Below are positions 18,300-27,911 of a stretch of 64,000 nt of DNA, one piece after another. Numbering within the stretch: position 1 is the stretch's first letter; the number at the start of each line of letters is the position of its first letter. The notes beneath the pieces were generated by a model. That model had not been told where the DNA came from. It saw nothing but the letters and a program-made list of their open reading frames with translations, and ran no database searches. The stretch is from Phycisphaerae bacterium (lineage in GTDB: Bacteria > Planctomycetota > Phycisphaerae > Phycisphaerales > SM1A02). Both the position numbers and the translations under genes were made by a program. Location: contig JABHZL010000013.1 in the NCBI GenBank assembly GCA_018656645.1, forward strand, positions 18,646 through 82,645, read 5' to 3'.

Positions 18300-18423
18300 G
18301 AAAGTGCTCCAACTTTTCAGTTGTCGTTGTTGTGTGAAATATACCCCCGTGGTTTACAATCGCGAAGTGTATCAAAATACCAACAATTCAACGAATGATA
18401 AAGAAGTGTTTTTCAATATCGAG

Positions 18424-19146
18424 GTGAGAACAGATGACGAGACGAGGGTGGCAGAGGCAACGAAAGCGACACGGCTGGTTGCCTGTGGGGAAAAACCTAA
18501 AAATGGACTCGTTTTGTCATTTCTTGATTCTCATACAGAACTCCGGCGCAGTGACGCGAAAATAGGAAACGGCTATTTTGTTGATTTTTCAAAGGTTGAC
18601 AGAAGGCAAGGTGCGGGAAATTTGTCAAAGAAGCAGCCATTGCCCAAGGCTATTGGTTCAACGAACCACACAATAATAGATGCAACCGCTGGTTTTTGTG
18701 GAGATGCCATTCTTCTTGCATTAATGGGTTTCGAAGTAATTGCAATCGAAAGATCTCCAATTATTTCAATTCTTCTTCGAGACGGGATGAGGCGAGCAAA
18801 AAAAGACGTGGAACTTGTTGATGCCATTGGCAACAAACTACAAATTGTTGAGGGTGATGCAAAACAATTATTACAAACAACCAAGAAAGTGGATGTGGTG
18901 TACATGGACCCAATGTTTCCAGAAAAAAAGAAAAAATCACCACTACCTCCGGGGCGCATTCAAATTTTAAGTCAAATTGTTGGGTCTGATTCTGATGCAG
19001 ACATATTGTTTCACGAAGCTCGAAAAACAAATGCAAAAAGAGTGGTTGTGAAGCGACCAAACCACGCGCCCACAATAGGAGAAGACCCCGTAGCGGTGCA
19101 CAAAGGAAAACAGGTGCGTTATGAAGTGTATGGAGCAATGGGATAA
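18424..19146 (+). CDS. rsmJ: 16S rRNA guanine-N2 methyltransferase RsmJ-like
   Basis: The RsmJ family methylates G1516 of 16S rRNA. Recognisable segments are HTELRRSDAKIGNGYFVDF, DATAGFCGDAILLALMGFEV (SAM motif), VDVVYMDPMFPEKKKKS (DPMFP catalytic motif) and AKRVVVKRPNHAP near the C terminus, in the order of E. coli RsmJ. The frame is open upstream to 18166, but that would cover the start of the divergent M16 gene. GTG at 18424 gives 240 residues and aligns near the E. coli N terminus; GTG 18367 and ATG 18298 are alternatives. A strong terminator follows five bases after the stop. Confidence 0.88.
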   Translation: MRTDDETRVAEATKATRLVACGEKPKNGLVLSFLDSHTELRRSDAKIGNGYFVDFSKVDRRQGAGNLSKKQPLPKAIGSTNHTIIDATAGFCGDAILLALMGFEVIAIERSPIISILLRDGMRRAKKDVELVDAIGNKLQIVEGDAKQLLQTTKKVDVVYMDPMFPEKKKKSPLPPGRIQILSQIVGSDSDADILFHEARKTNAKRVVVKRPNHAPTIGEDPVAVHKGKQVRYEVYGAMG

Positions 19147-19150
19147 AAAA

Positions 19151-19177
19151 ACGACCCGCTTTATACGGGTCGTTTTT
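19151..19177 (+). terminator. Rho-independent terminator after rsmJ
   Basis: ACGACCCG (19151-19158) pairs perfectly with CGGGTCGT (19166-19173) around a seven-base loop and is followed by TTTTA. The upstream A-tract means it could also work on the - strand, where it would end transcription of the tRNA-Ala gene. Confidence 0.92.
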
Positions 19178-19180
19178 ATA

Positions 19181-19253
19181 TGGAGCATATCGGGCTCGAA
19201 CCGATAACCTCTGCCTTGCAAAGGCAGCGCTCTCCCAATTGAGCTAATGCCCC
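19181..19253 (-). tRNA. tRNA-Ala (anticodon TGC)
   Basis: All four arms fold on the - strand. The acceptor is GGGGCAT/ATGCTCC (one G-T), the D stem GCTC/GAGC. The anticodon stem is CTGCC/GGCAG around loop TTTGCAA (anticodon TGC), and the T arm is ATCGG-TTCGAGC-CCGAT. The discriminator is A. CCA is not encoded. The G-U pair at position 3:70, the alanine identity element, is present (G3-T70). Confidence 0.97.
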
Positions 19254-19257
19254 AGTT

Positions 19258-19317
19258 GTTCCCTAAAAGGGAACTGTGGGCAAAGAAACGTCCAACGGGA
19301 GTCTACTGGTCGTTTCT
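19258..19317 (-). other. Two stem-loops between the SH3 gene and tRNA-Ala
   Basis: GTTCCC-TAAAA-GGGAAC (19258-19274) is a perfect six-base hairpin. A larger stem pairs 19284-19294 with 19307-19317 (AGAAACG/CGTTTCT plus three more pairs across one mismatch, 12-base loop). On the - strand they follow the SH3-protein stop and precede the tRNA. They could act as a terminator without T-tract or as processing signals; neither function is proven. Confidence 0.5.
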
Positions 19318-19328
19318 AAGCAAGTTCA

Positions 19329-20549
19329 CTATTGTATATCACTAGGCACATTAGCGGTAGTGGGTGCAAGAAGATCGAATCCAGTTGCCTCAACAACATT
19401 TACTCTCCACGAAGCATCCCAATCTACATTTCCATTAATTCCAACAACTTGCCCAACCATCGTAGAGAGATCCCATGCTGGGTTTGTCGGTACATACCCA
19501 ATGGTTCTGCCAGAATCATTTTGAATCCTGTACATAAACGGTCGAATTTTCCCATTAAACGTGTTTGATAAGGCTAAACGGCCAACTAGGGCATAATCTC
19601 CATATGTGCTCATTACTTCAATATATTCAGAAACAGCACCAGATTCAGTACCTAGTTTTGCTCGCAGTGTTGCAATTCGTTCTCGTTGTGACTTAAGTTG
19701 CTTCCAAACCTCAAGTTGTTTCATGCGCCCAGCGGAAATTCGCTCAATCACAATATCACCAATGTTTTCCTCTAACAATTGCCCATAAAGATCGTGTAGT
19801 GGGGCTATTTCTGCTCCCATTACAGGTTCGTTAGAAATGACAGCCCACGCATCTTCAAGTTCAACAAGAGTTAGTGTTTGTAATTCTTCTGTATTTTCGT
19901 CGGAAACACCATCAACAAGTTCAAGCACCTCTTTTTCAGAAGAAACGTTTACCGTTTCTACAACAGGCTCCACAACAACCTCTTCAATTGTTGGATCGGT
20001 TGTTTTTGCGATTTGCGAAACATTGATCCACGCAGTCGCTTCTTGGGGAAGCGAAACAGTGTGCACAATATATGCCTCTTTGTGCAAAGTTCCTGGTTTT
20101 TTTCTCTCGGTATTTATAACCTGTACAACATCACCATCACCTAAGCGATAGACAGGTCTCCAAGATCGGTACATTTCATCCGACTCAACATTTTTCGCAA
20201 TAATTTCTAGTTCGCCAGTAGAGGTACCACTATCACCCTCAACCATAAATACCGAAGAATTTTTTTCTGGGTAATTGATATATCCAATTGCACCATCAAA
20301 AGAACCTCCTTCAGTAACAATTTCATACCAATCCTGTCTTTTTCCAACAACACGAACAGTGTCACCAGTTGTTAAAAAAGAGATTGGATAATAACTCTCA
20401 TTAGCGCCACATCGCACGGCGGCGGAGTCGGCAGTGATCTCTCCCCACCAAGAGTTGTCAGAATCAACTCCATCTTGACCATGTGTTGCAAAAGTGAGTG
20501 ATGCGACCAATACGGCCGCAGTGTTCCAGAGATTAGATTGATTTGTCAT
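19329..20549 (-). CDS. Secreted SH3-domain protein
   Basis: The protein has a signal peptide (LWNTAAVLVASLTFATHG) and a bacterial SH3 domain near residues 35-100 (ADSAAVRCGANESYYPI…GDTVRVVGKRQDWYEI). A second SH3-like unit follows, containing SWRPVYRLGDGDVVQVI. An acidic linker rich in VEPVVETV and a helical region (LRAKLGTESG) lead to a C-terminal domain with RIQNDSGRTIGYVP. Such SH3b modules usually bind cell-wall peptides; no catalytic domain is visible. ATG 20549 is fixed by a strong GGAGG six bases upstream, and the longer frame to 20567 is rejected. Divergent from the TolC-like gene. Confidence 0.8.
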   Translation of the reverse strand: MTNQSNLWNTAAVLVASLTFATHGQDGVDSDNSWWGEITADSAAVRCGANESYYPISFLTTGDTVRVVGKRQDWYEIVTEGGSFDGAIGYINYPEKNSSVFMVEGDSGTSTGELEIIAKNVESDEMYRSWRPVYRLGDGDVVQVINTERKKPGTLHKEAYIVHTVSLPQEATAWINVSQIAKTTDPTIEEVVVEPVVETVNVSSEKEVLELVDGVSDENTEELQTLTLVELEDAWAVISNEPVMGAEIAPLHDLYGQLLEENIGDIVIERISAGRMKQLEVWKQLKSQRERIATLRAKLGTESGAVSEYIEVMSTYGDYALVGRLALSNTFNGKIRPFMYRIQNDSGRTIGYVPTNPAWDLSTMVGQVVGINGNVDWDASWRVNVVEATGFDLLAPTTANVPSDIQ

Positions 20550-20676
20550 GTTTCGCCTCCTCGACATCCATGCTTGGGGGTTTCTAGCTAATACTTTTGT
20601 GTGAGAATATCGCCAATAGAGAGATTGAGCAACCTAAACAAGGGCAGTTCTTGTGAAGATTGGTATTCTATAACAC

Positions 20677-22443
20677 ATGAAACACACAAAACGAGGCGGT
20701 TTATATCTCATAGCACCAATTCTAAGCACAGTCTTTGTTTTTGCTGGGTGTCAATCTCCCCTAGATTCACATGCAAACAGTGAACAAATAGGCAATCTTC
20801 ACCACCTCCTTGGTGACGAGGTTGAAATAGAGGATGGGCTTTCAGTTTCAGTTCGGGGAATCCCAAAGGACATCGAGCCAGCTCTTGTTGAAAGAATGGA
20901 TGAGCTTGATGCAATAACACCCATAGGAACCGAGATGGATTGGCCAGATCAACTTGAAACAAGTATTGGAGACAAATCACTTTCTACTACCACAATACTC
21001 ATAGAAGATGCAATCCGATCTGCAATTTCAAATAACCTCGACCTAAAAATAGCACGACTTGAACCAGCTATTTCAAAACAATCTTATATACAAGCAGAGG
21101 CAGTGTTTGATTTTGTGTTTTCGGGAAGCGCTACAGACCGTGGAATAAAAAAACCACAACAACAATCTTTGTCGGGTGGCGTGCCGATTGGTGCTACCGA
21201 ATCAATTAGTGACGTACAGAACTATGAAGCATCTCTTGCAAAAAAATTAAACAGTGGTGGATTGTTAACAATCTCTACCGGCTCTACAAGAACGCACTCA
21301 GAAACACCGGGGTTCACCTTTTCTCCAAATCCAAGTTGGGAATCAGTTGGAACAATTGATTTTAAACAACCACTCCTTCGAGGCTTTGGAGAAAAGGTAG
21401 TGTTGGCAGATGTAAAACTTGCCGCAAACGCAACCGAAAAATCAAAACAAGAGTTTCGCCAATCTTTACACAAAATAATTACCGAAACAGAAACAGCATA
21501 CCTTCAACTAGCGCTTCAATGGAGAGTGTTACAGGTCCAAGAATGGTTGCTTGGAGAGGGTGAATCGGTAGTAGAAATTTTAGAACTACGCAGAGCGTAC
21601 GACACAAGCGAAGCGGACTATGCACAAGCTGTTGCAACTGTTAAACAACGCGAAGCAGATGTTATTTCACAGCAAGCCGTTGTTCAAAACGCATCAGACA
21701 ATCTAAAAATGTTGATGAACAACCCACTTTTACCAGTTGAGTCTACAACTGTTCTTTGTCCAATTGGAGAAATAGAAGTGGAAGACATACTCCTCTCGTT
21801 GCGAGACACCATTTTGACTGCGGCAGAAAATCGCCCAGATCTACAAGGTTTAAAAATAGCGGTTGAAAACCAAATAATCCTTGTTGAGGTAGCTAAAAAC
21901 GCAACTCTACCCCAACTTGATTTACAAGCACAACTTTCTTATTACGGATTAGATTCTGGTGCAGGAGACGCATACACAGAAGTTTTTGATAGAGATTATC
22001 TAAACCACCTAGTTGGATTGTCGTTTGAACAACCCATTGGAAACAGAATGGCAGAAGCTGGATATAGATCCTCAAGATTACAAAGAATTTCTGCAATTGC
22101 CGCATATAACAAAGGATTACAAAGGGCAATTTTAGAAGTAAAAGAATCAATGAGAAATGTAGCAACAAGCGCAGAGCTGGTTTCTGCAAACAAATCTTTT
22201 AGAATTGCACAAGCAGAAAACCTTCGTGCTTTGCAAGTTGAAGAGGAAACACTTAGTGGGCTAACTCCAACATTTCTTAATTTAAAACTACAAACACAGG
22301 CAGGGCTAGCGAACGCTCGCATCGCCGAGTTTACATCCGCAGTAAACTTTAACACCTCGCTCGCATCACTATATTTGGCAGCAGGAACAACACTTGAAAT
22401 GCACCAAATATCTCTTGGCGACGATTTATTTTTAGAAAAGTGA
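20677..22443 (+). CDS. TolC-like outer-membrane factor, lipoprotein
   Basis: This 588-residue protein begins with a lipoprotein signal (ILSTVFVFAGC, lipobox cysteine about residue 25). It continues as an outer membrane efflux protein with two similar long-helix repeats: DAIRSAISNNLDLKIARLEPAI starts the first and DTILTAAENRPDLQGLKIAV the second. TolC-type trimers form the outer-membrane exit duct for type I secretion or RND/ABC efflux. No inner-membrane pump or adaptor gene is adjacent, so its partner is unknown. The downstream Sua5 gene starts at its stop codon. Confidence 0.88.
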   Translation: MKHTKRGGLYLIAPILSTVFVFAGCQSPLDSHANSEQIGNLHHLLGDEVEIEDGLSVSVRGIPKDIEPALVERMDELDAITPIGTEMDWPDQLETSIGDKSLSTTTILIEDAIRSAISNNLDLKIARLEPAISKQSYIQAEAVFDFVFSGSATDRGIKKPQQQSLSGGVPIGATESISDVQNYEASLAKKLNSGGLLTISTGSTRTHSETPGFTFSPNPSWESVGTIDFKQPLLRGFGEKVVLADVKLAANATEKSKQEFRQSLHKIITETETAYLQLALQWRVLQVQEWLLGEGESVVEILELRRAYDTSEADYAQAVATVKQREADVISQQAVVQNASDNLKMLMNNPLLPVESTTVLCPIGEIEVEDILLSLRDTILTAAENRPDLQGLKIAVENQIILVEVAKNATLPQLDLQAQLSYYGLDSGAGDAYTEVFDRDYLNHLVGLSFEQPIGNRMAEAGYRSSRLQRISAIAAYNKGLQRAILEVKESMRNVATSAELVSANKSFRIAQAENLRALQVEEETLSGLTPTFLNLKLQTQAGLANARIAEFTSAVNFNTSLASLYLAAGTTLEMHQISLGDDLFLEK

Positions 22444-22445
22444 CC

Positions 22446-23381
22446 ATGACAGTTGTTTTGGCAACACAAGAAAATATAAGAAAAGCGTCGCAAATTTTAA
22501 GTAGCGGCGGAGTGGTAGCCTTTCCAACAGAAACAGTGTATGGTTTGGGTTGTGACACCACAAACAAAGAGGCCGTATCACGTGTTTATACACTAAAAAA
22601 CAGGCCAAACGACAACCCGCTAATAGCGCACGTGAGCACCGTAGAAGAAGCAAAAAAAATTACAATTGGGTGGGATGATCGATGTGACCAACTTGCCGAG
22701 CGGTTTTGGCCAGGCCCACTCACTATTATTTTGAATAGAAGAGAAAGCGTTCCTAAAGAAGCGTGTGGCGGAACCGACACAATTGCAGTTCGTTGTCCAA
22801 ATCATGAAATAGCAAAAAAGCTAATTAAAGAATTTGGTGGTCCAATTTCTGCGCCATCTGCAAACATATCTGGTCACACATCTCCAACAACCGCAACGCA
22901 TGTACATAATGATTTTGGCGACGAACTTTTTGTATTAGATGGCGGCCCTTGTGACAAAGGGATTGAATCAACAGTTATTTCAATGGTGGGTAACCCAACA
23001 GTTTTAAGGCGGGGTTCTATTGAAGTTGGAGAGTTACTACACGTAATATCAGGTGTTGTTGCGCAAACACCAGCTAGCCAAAATGAATCACCAGGATCAT
23101 CTGACAAACATTACGCACCAAATGCAAGGATGGTTTTACAATCCTCCAAAGAAATTTCTAAACAATACGGAGAAGACATAGTCTTTTTGGTTATTAAAAC
23201 AAAGCCAGCCTCTGGCACTGTTATCACATTGCCAACTACCTCGGGTGAATATGCAAAACTGCTCTATGCCGCGATACGAGAAGCAGATGCGATGAAGCCA
23301 AAAGCAATACACGTTGAAAAACCCCCAAACACGCCCGGCTGGGAAGCCATTAACGATAGGCTTCGGCGAGCATCGTCGTAA
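22446..23381 (+). CDS. Threonylcarbamoyl-AMP synthase (Sua5/YwlC, long form)
   Basis: The enzyme makes threonylcarbamoyl-AMP for t6A37 modification of ANN-decoding tRNAs. The YrdC domain covers residues ~1-195: GGVVAFPTETVYGLGCD, LKNRPNDNPLIAHV, FWPGPLTII and GPISAPSANISG. A linker with SPGSSDKHYAPNA leads into the C-terminal Sua5 domain, so this is the Sua5 rather than short TsaC form. ATG 22446 is used; a GTG at 22440 overlapping the TolC-like stop is possible. Translational coupling to the upstream gene is likely. It is convergent, with no gap, to the ChaN-like gene. Confidence 0.94.
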   Translation: MTVVLATQENIRKASQILSSGGVVAFPTETVYGLGCDTTNKEAVSRVYTLKNRPNDNPLIAHVSTVEEAKKITIGWDDRCDQLAERFWPGPLTIILNRRESVPKEACGGTDTIAVRCPNHEIAKKLIKEFGGPISAPSANISGHTSPTTATHVHNDFGDELFVLDGGPCDKGIESTVISMVGNPTVLRRGSIEVGELLHVISGVVAQTPASQNESPGSSDKHYAPNARMVLQSSKEISKQYGEDIVFLVIKTKPASGTVITLPTTSGEYAKLLYAAIREADAMKPKAIHVEKPPNTPGWEAINDRLRRASS

Positions 23382-24338
23382 TTATCTTTTCGGGTCTTCT
23401 CCAACAAACATAAAATCAGCAATTTTTGGCGAACCGCTCCAATCTTCTTCTGGCACTTCTTTTTGTATAGAAATTGAAAGAATGTTAACGCCAGGTAGCA
23501 TTTTTTTTAATTCTTGCACAATTCCACCGTCATATTCAATATGAAATTGCCCGACAAGGAGTAAAACCTTTTTATCAACGGTGGGGTTTTGTAGTGCAAC
23601 AGACTCTGCCATTGTCGAATCCCAAACCTGTTGGCTTCTAAATACGGGTAACATTGGATCGTCTGGGTCAATATTTGTGACATCAATTTCTTCTTGTTCC
23701 TCTTCATTTTCATTATGAAAAGCAAGTTCCCAGAAACGCTGTCGGTATCGTCCCGAAGAAAGTTCGTCTGGGTAATGAACAAAAACTTTTCTGGAATCTG
23801 GCAACTCGTCTATTTTTTCATACCCCTCAATTCTTGCAATTCTTACGTATCGTCTCGGTGCATTTGCAGCAACAACACCTCCCTTTGATTCTTTTGCAAC
23901 ATCAATAATTGGTTGATACCAAGCGCCCCAACTTCCTTCACCAGCCCAAGAAGTTGATCGAGTGAGTGCAGCAAAGGTTTTGGCATCAATAAAATCATCC
24001 ATATAATCATCAACAAGCACCTGCTCGTCTCGCTCAAGCATTTCAAAAGCGACGACACTTGCTGGCCACCTTTCTAACACATCTTTGGCAATCGCAAGTT
24101 GCACTGCGTGGGCAACGGCGTGATCATGTAATTCTCCAAGCAACACAACTTCTGCCTCGGCAACACTGCTCATTACATCTCCCCAGTTTGCAGACGCGCC
24201 ACTTTTTGTATCAGTAATAGCAACATATTCCCGCACATCAAAACCCAGATCGTCTGCCGACATTGGCCCTTGCGGCGGGGAAGCACAACCCGCGAGTGTA
24301 ATGAAGCAAAACAATGAAATGAAAGCATATTTAATCAT
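23382..24338 (-). CDS. ChaN-family lipoprotein (DUF399, haem/iron-related)
   Basis: The 318-residue protein has a lipoprotein signal (FISLFCFITLAGC). The ChaN/DUF399 domain includes VVLLGELHDHAVAHAVQLAI, VAFEMLERDEQ and, near the C terminus, VLLLVGQFHIEYDGG. The two histidine-bearing segments (GELHDH and GQFHIEY) are the family's typical conserved blocks; ChaN of Campylobacter binds haem between two monomers. The ATG at 24338 gives a proper signal peptide; the frame up to 24530 adds an unrelated stretch. Its stop directly abuts the stop of the Sua5 gene. Confidence 0.83.
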   Translation of the reverse strand: MIKYAFISLFCFITLAGCASPPQGPMSADDLGFDVREYVAITDTKSGASANWGDVMSSVAEAEVVLLGELHDHAVAHAVQLAIAKDVLERWPASVVAFEMLERDEQVLVDDYMDDFIDAKTFAALTRSTSWAGEGSWGAWYQPIIDVAKESKGGVVAANAPRRYVRIARIEGYEKIDELPDSRKVFVHYPDELSSGRYRQRFWELAFHNENEEEQEEIDVTNIDPDDPMLPVFRSQQVWDSTMAESVALQNPTVDKKVLLLVGQFHIEYDGGIVQELKKMLPGVNILSISIQKEVPEEDWSGSPKIADFMFVGEDPKR

Positions 24339-24558
24339 CCAAGCATGCTGACAAAAAACAACCTCACTGTCAATGCGTCTCAACATTAACTCTTCTTTAT
24401 TAATGATTGCAATATGAACAGTGGTTGTTGTAACAAGAAACGAAAAAAACACAATAATCACAAAAAAACACACATTTGATTGTTTTAGGTCAATTAAATT
24501 ACAAAAATCAACTGAATCTATTGGTAACACTGCTGCGAATAGTCATAATGAGGAGTCT

Positions 24559-26778
24559 ATGATGATTACAACAATTCTGACAATAGCAACCGTTCTATGT
24601 ACACACACCCCAACAGCACCATCTATTGATAGATATGAGGGGTGGATGATGACAAACGTAGAAATCGAGTCTCCCGAAGATATTGAATATTTGCGTAACC
24701 TTGGGGCAAGATCGCTTGCTTGTTACGATCACGCGGGTCAAACACAGATGTTGATGACTGAAAAAATGATAGAAAGTGCTCGCCTTCATCATATTTCAAC
24801 AAAAATTACGGAACGGAATATTACCACCTACATTGAAAAAATAGACCAACAACGAAGCGATGCTAGAGCCGCTGGTATTGGTGGTTGGTACAGTGATTTT
24901 AAAACTTGGCCAGAAGTTAATACGCACATACAACAACTTGCAGACAACGCCCCAGAACTTGCCTCTGTTTTTGAAGTCGGAACAACACATGAAGGGCGAA
25001 CAATTTTTGGAATTAGGATTACTTCTCCCGGCGATGCAACAAACAGGAATAGAATTTTATTCAACGGCTGCCAACACGCCCGTGAATGGATTGCAGTCAT
25101 GGTACCAGTGTATATTGCAGAACACCTTATTGAAGGCTGGAGTAACAATTCAGAAATCCAATCATTTTTGGATTCCACAGAAGTAATCATTGTTCCTATC
25201 GTAAACCCAGATGGGTATGAATGGACCTATGCATCTGGTGGAGATCGGTTTTGGAGAAAAAACAGACGAAACAATAATGGGTCGTGTGAAGGTGTTGATT
25301 TAAATAGAAACTGGGATATTGATTGGAATGGTGGTGACAGTACAAGTACATCAACTTGTAGTGATGTGTATGTTGGTCCAAGTGTTTTTTCAGAACCAGA
25401 AACACAAGCTATGAGATCACTTATTGAGTCGTTGCCTAATTTTGTCACACACATTGATTTTCACAGTTATTCCCAACTTATTTTGAAGGCCTGGGGGTAC
25501 ACATCAACACCTCACCCAGACGACGACATTATTCAATCATTAGGTATTGCAATGCGTGACGCTTACCAATCAGTACATGGAGAACAATACATAGTTGGAA
25601 CACCGGGCGATGTGTTGTATTACGCAGACGGAACATTTCAAGACTGGACAACAAGCGTTGGCGCCCTTGGATATACAGTGGAACTTAGACCAACAGGATC
25701 ATCCCCGGGATTTGATCTTCCACCAAGTGAAATAATCCCAACTTGTGAAGAAAGTTTTGAAGGGATTTTGGCAATGTTGCGCTTTATATCTAACCCGATC
25801 TCAATAACATTTCCAAACGGTTTAATTCAATTTGTTAACCCAGGAGAGATGCACGAGCTTTCTATTCAAATGCAAACCCCCCTTGGCGGAGAAGTAAATT
25901 CATCAACGGCGAAGGTCCATATTCGATATGGAGAAGATGGAACAGAGGCAACTGTGCCACTTCAACACAATGGTGGCGAATTATTCACCGCTTATATTCC
26001 AGGATCTTTATGTGGTCTTACGACAGAGTTTTGGCTCGATGTTGAAACGATGTCCGGCCAATATCAACGATATCCCGCTGGCGACACCTCTTTAACAGCC
26101 GGTGTTGCACAGCTCATAGAACATGTAACAATGGATCAGAATCCAAACTGGACAACGGAAGGGCTTTGGTCTTGGGGACAACCAGCAGGGGGTGGTGGTC
26201 AATACGGAAACCCAGATCCAACAAGTGGCGCAACTGGAAACAATGTTATTGGCTATAACTTAAACGGCGATTATGAAAACAATCTTTCAGAGAAACACCT
26301 TGTTGCAGGACCATTTAATCTTTCAGGAAACCAAAACACCCAACTTCAATTTTCAAGATATTTGAATGTCGAACAACCCGTGTATGACCACGCGTCAATT
26401 GCTGTAAAATCAGGTGCTGGGTCGTGGCAAACAGTTTGGACAAACTCCTCAGAAATAACAGACAGCCAATGGCAAACAGTTTCATACGACATATCAGGGA
26501 TGGCAGACGACTCAGATTCAGTTTGGGTTCGCTGGACAATGGGCTCTACAGATTCTGCATGGCAATATTCTGGTTGGAATATTGATGACGTATCTATCTC
26601 AGCATCAATCCCACCCGGAGTGGCTGGCGATGTTAATTGTGACGGACTTGTGGATGTAGAGGATGTACTCGCGGTTATATCTTCCTGGGGACCCTGCGAA
26701 GGTGTTTGTGCAGAAGATGTTGTTCCTGATCAAAATATAAACGTATCAGACATTCTTCTTGTGATTGCAAATTGGTAA
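24559..26778 (+). CDS. Secreted M14 zinc carboxypeptidase with dockerin-like C terminus
   Basis: The 740-residue protein starts with a signal peptide and a propeptide, then an M14 catalytic domain. Zinc ligands are in QHAREW (H173, E176) and HIDFHSYS (about H301). Substrate contacts appear as NPDGYEWTY and VDLNRNWD; the catalytic Glu is in YTVELRP (about residue 375). A beta-rich region follows, similar to MAM/P-domain-like modules (SWGQPAGGGGQYG…). The last 50 residues have two calcium-loop units, DVNCDGLVDVEDVLAVISSW and DQNINVSDILLVIANW, a dockerin-like pair common in planctomycete secreted proteins. GAGGAG precedes the ATG at 24559; ATG 24562 is equally possible. It digests extracellular peptides (inferred). 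Confidence 0.93.
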   Translation: MMITTILTIATVLCTHTPTAPSIDRYEGWMMTNVEIESPEDIEYLRNLGARSLACYDHAGQTQMLMTEKMIESARLHHISTKITERNITTYIEKIDQQRSDARAAGIGGWYSDFKTWPEVNTHIQQLADNAPELASVFEVGTTHEGRTIFGIRITSPGDATNRNRILFNGCQHAREWIAVMVPVYIAEHLIEGWSNNSEIQSFLDSTEVIIVPIVNPDGYEWTYASGGDRFWRKNRRNNNGSCEGVDLNRNWDIDWNGGDSTSTSTCSDVYVGPSVFSEPETQAMRSLIESLPNFVTHIDFHSYSQLILKAWGYTSTPHPDDDIIQSLGIAMRDAYQSVHGEQYIVGTPGDVLYYADGTFQDWTTSVGALGYTVELRPTGSSPGFDLPPSEIIPTCEESFEGILAMLRFISNPISITFPNGLIQFVNPGEMHELSIQMQTPLGGEVNSSTAKVHIRYGEDGTEATVPLQHNGGELFTAYIPGSLCGLTTEFWLDVETMSGQYQRYPAGDTSLTAGVAQLIEHVTMDQNPNWTTEGLWSWGQPAGGGGQYGNPDPTSGATGNNVIGYNLNGDYENNLSEKHLVAGPFNLSGNQNTQLQFSRYLNVEQPVYDHASIAVKSGAGSWQTVWTNSSEITDSQWQTVSYDISGMADDSDSVWVRWTMGSTDSAWQYSGWNIDDVSISASIPPGVAGDVNCDGLVDVEDVLAVISSWGPCEGVCAEDVVPDQNINVSDILLVIANW

Positions 26779-26813
26779 TCTATACATAGTCTTTACGTAA
26801 AAGGAGAGGCACA

Positions 26814-27911
26814 ATGTCATTATTACTTACTTGCGCAATTGTTGCATTTTCATCACCAACACCCAAAGAGTGGTTAGACCCAAGGCTTGACACGGTTGAC
26901 CGGGAAGCAATTGAAGAGATGGTTTCATTTTCTATCCCACCATTTGGTGACGATGTCGAATGGGTTTTACAAGAGGGCGAAGAGCCGCCAGTGTGGAAAA
27001 ATTATTTAGGAAAAGTTCTTGTTGTTCAAACATGGTCAAATCAATCCGCCTCTGGCAGGGTAGCGCCATTTGCTTCACAAAAAATAATTGATGGTTTAGA
27101 AGAAAAAGAAGATGTTGTTCTTGTTACTCTCCACACGCCACAGGGTGCAAACAAAGCGAAGCAGTTTATTAAAAAAAGAAAACTAACAACCCCAACCGCT
27201 ATTGATAATTCTGGAGACACCTGTAATTTTTTAGGAGTGTATTACGATCCGGTTACGATTGTTGTAGACAAGAATGGCGCTATTAGGCACGTTGGGCTTC
27301 GGGCGAGGGGATTATCAAAAGCAATCCAATCCCTTCTTGCCGAAGAATATGATCCACTAATAGAGGTCAAGAAATTTGTTCCCGAAAGTAATCCAACTGA
27401 AGTGACCACTTCGTATCCATCATTAAGTGAAAATTATGGCAAGGCTACAAATATGCAGGGAAAAGACGCACCCTCCTTTTTTGTTGAAGAATGGATTTCA
27501 GAACCACTTGATGTTGAGAATAAGGTAAGGGTTGTAGAGTTTTGGGCAACATGGTGCCCACCATGCAGAAAATCAATCCCACACCTCAATGAACTTTCAT
27601 CACACTTTGGAGACAAGGTGTTATTTATCGGAGTGTCTGGAGAATCTAAAGACAAGGTCGCATCCTTTCAAGAAAAAACACCAATGGATTATGGTGTTGC
27701 GATAGATTCACAAAAACGAATGCAGGGAGCGATCGCGTGCAGAGCAATTCCACTTGCAATGGTGATCAGTAGTGACAACAAAGTAAGGTGGCAAGGAAAT
27801 CCAGCAGGGTTGACCAAATCAATCATCGAGCAGGTTGTGCTTGCTGATTCTGGAGCAACAGAGACAGTGGATAGGGGTCGATGGAAGCCGATCAAAATAA
27901 ACAAAAAATAG
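26814..27911 (+). CDS. TlpA-like protein with two thioredoxin-fold domains
   Basis: An N-terminal signal segment precedes two thioredoxin folds. In the first (about 60-185) the active-site position reads QTWSNQSASGR, without cysteines. The second (about 225-355) has VEFWATWCPPCRKSIPHL, a typical TlpA/ResA WCPPC site, plus the cis-Pro region AIPLAMVI. Such proteins reduce disulfides, often for cytochrome c maturation, which fits ResB/CcsA elsewhere in the window. AGGAG at good spacing supports ATG 26814. The downstream MATE gene begins 31 bases before its stop. Confidence 0.85.
   Translation: MSLLLTCAIVAFSSPTPKEWLDPRLDTVDREAIEEMVSFSIPPFGDDVEWVLQEGEEPPVWKNYLGKVLVVQTWSNQSASGRVAPFASQKIIDGLEEKEDVVLVTLHTPQGANKAKQFIKKRKLTTPTAIDNSGDTCNFLGVYYDPVTIVVDKNGAIRHVGLRARGLSKAIQSLLAEEYDPLIEVKKFVPESNPTEVTTSYPSLSENYGKATNMQGKDAPSFFVEEWISEPLDVENKVRVVEFWATWCPPCRKSIPHLNELSSHFGDKVLFIGVSGESKDKVASFQEKTPMDYGVAIDSQKRMQGAIACRAIPLAMVISSDNKVRWQGNPAGLTKSIIEQVVLADSGATETVDRGRWKPIKINKK

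Noticed and set aside
18166..18423. Extended N terminus for rsmJ
   Set aside because: It would overlap the start of the divergent M16 gene and has no similarity to RsmJ.
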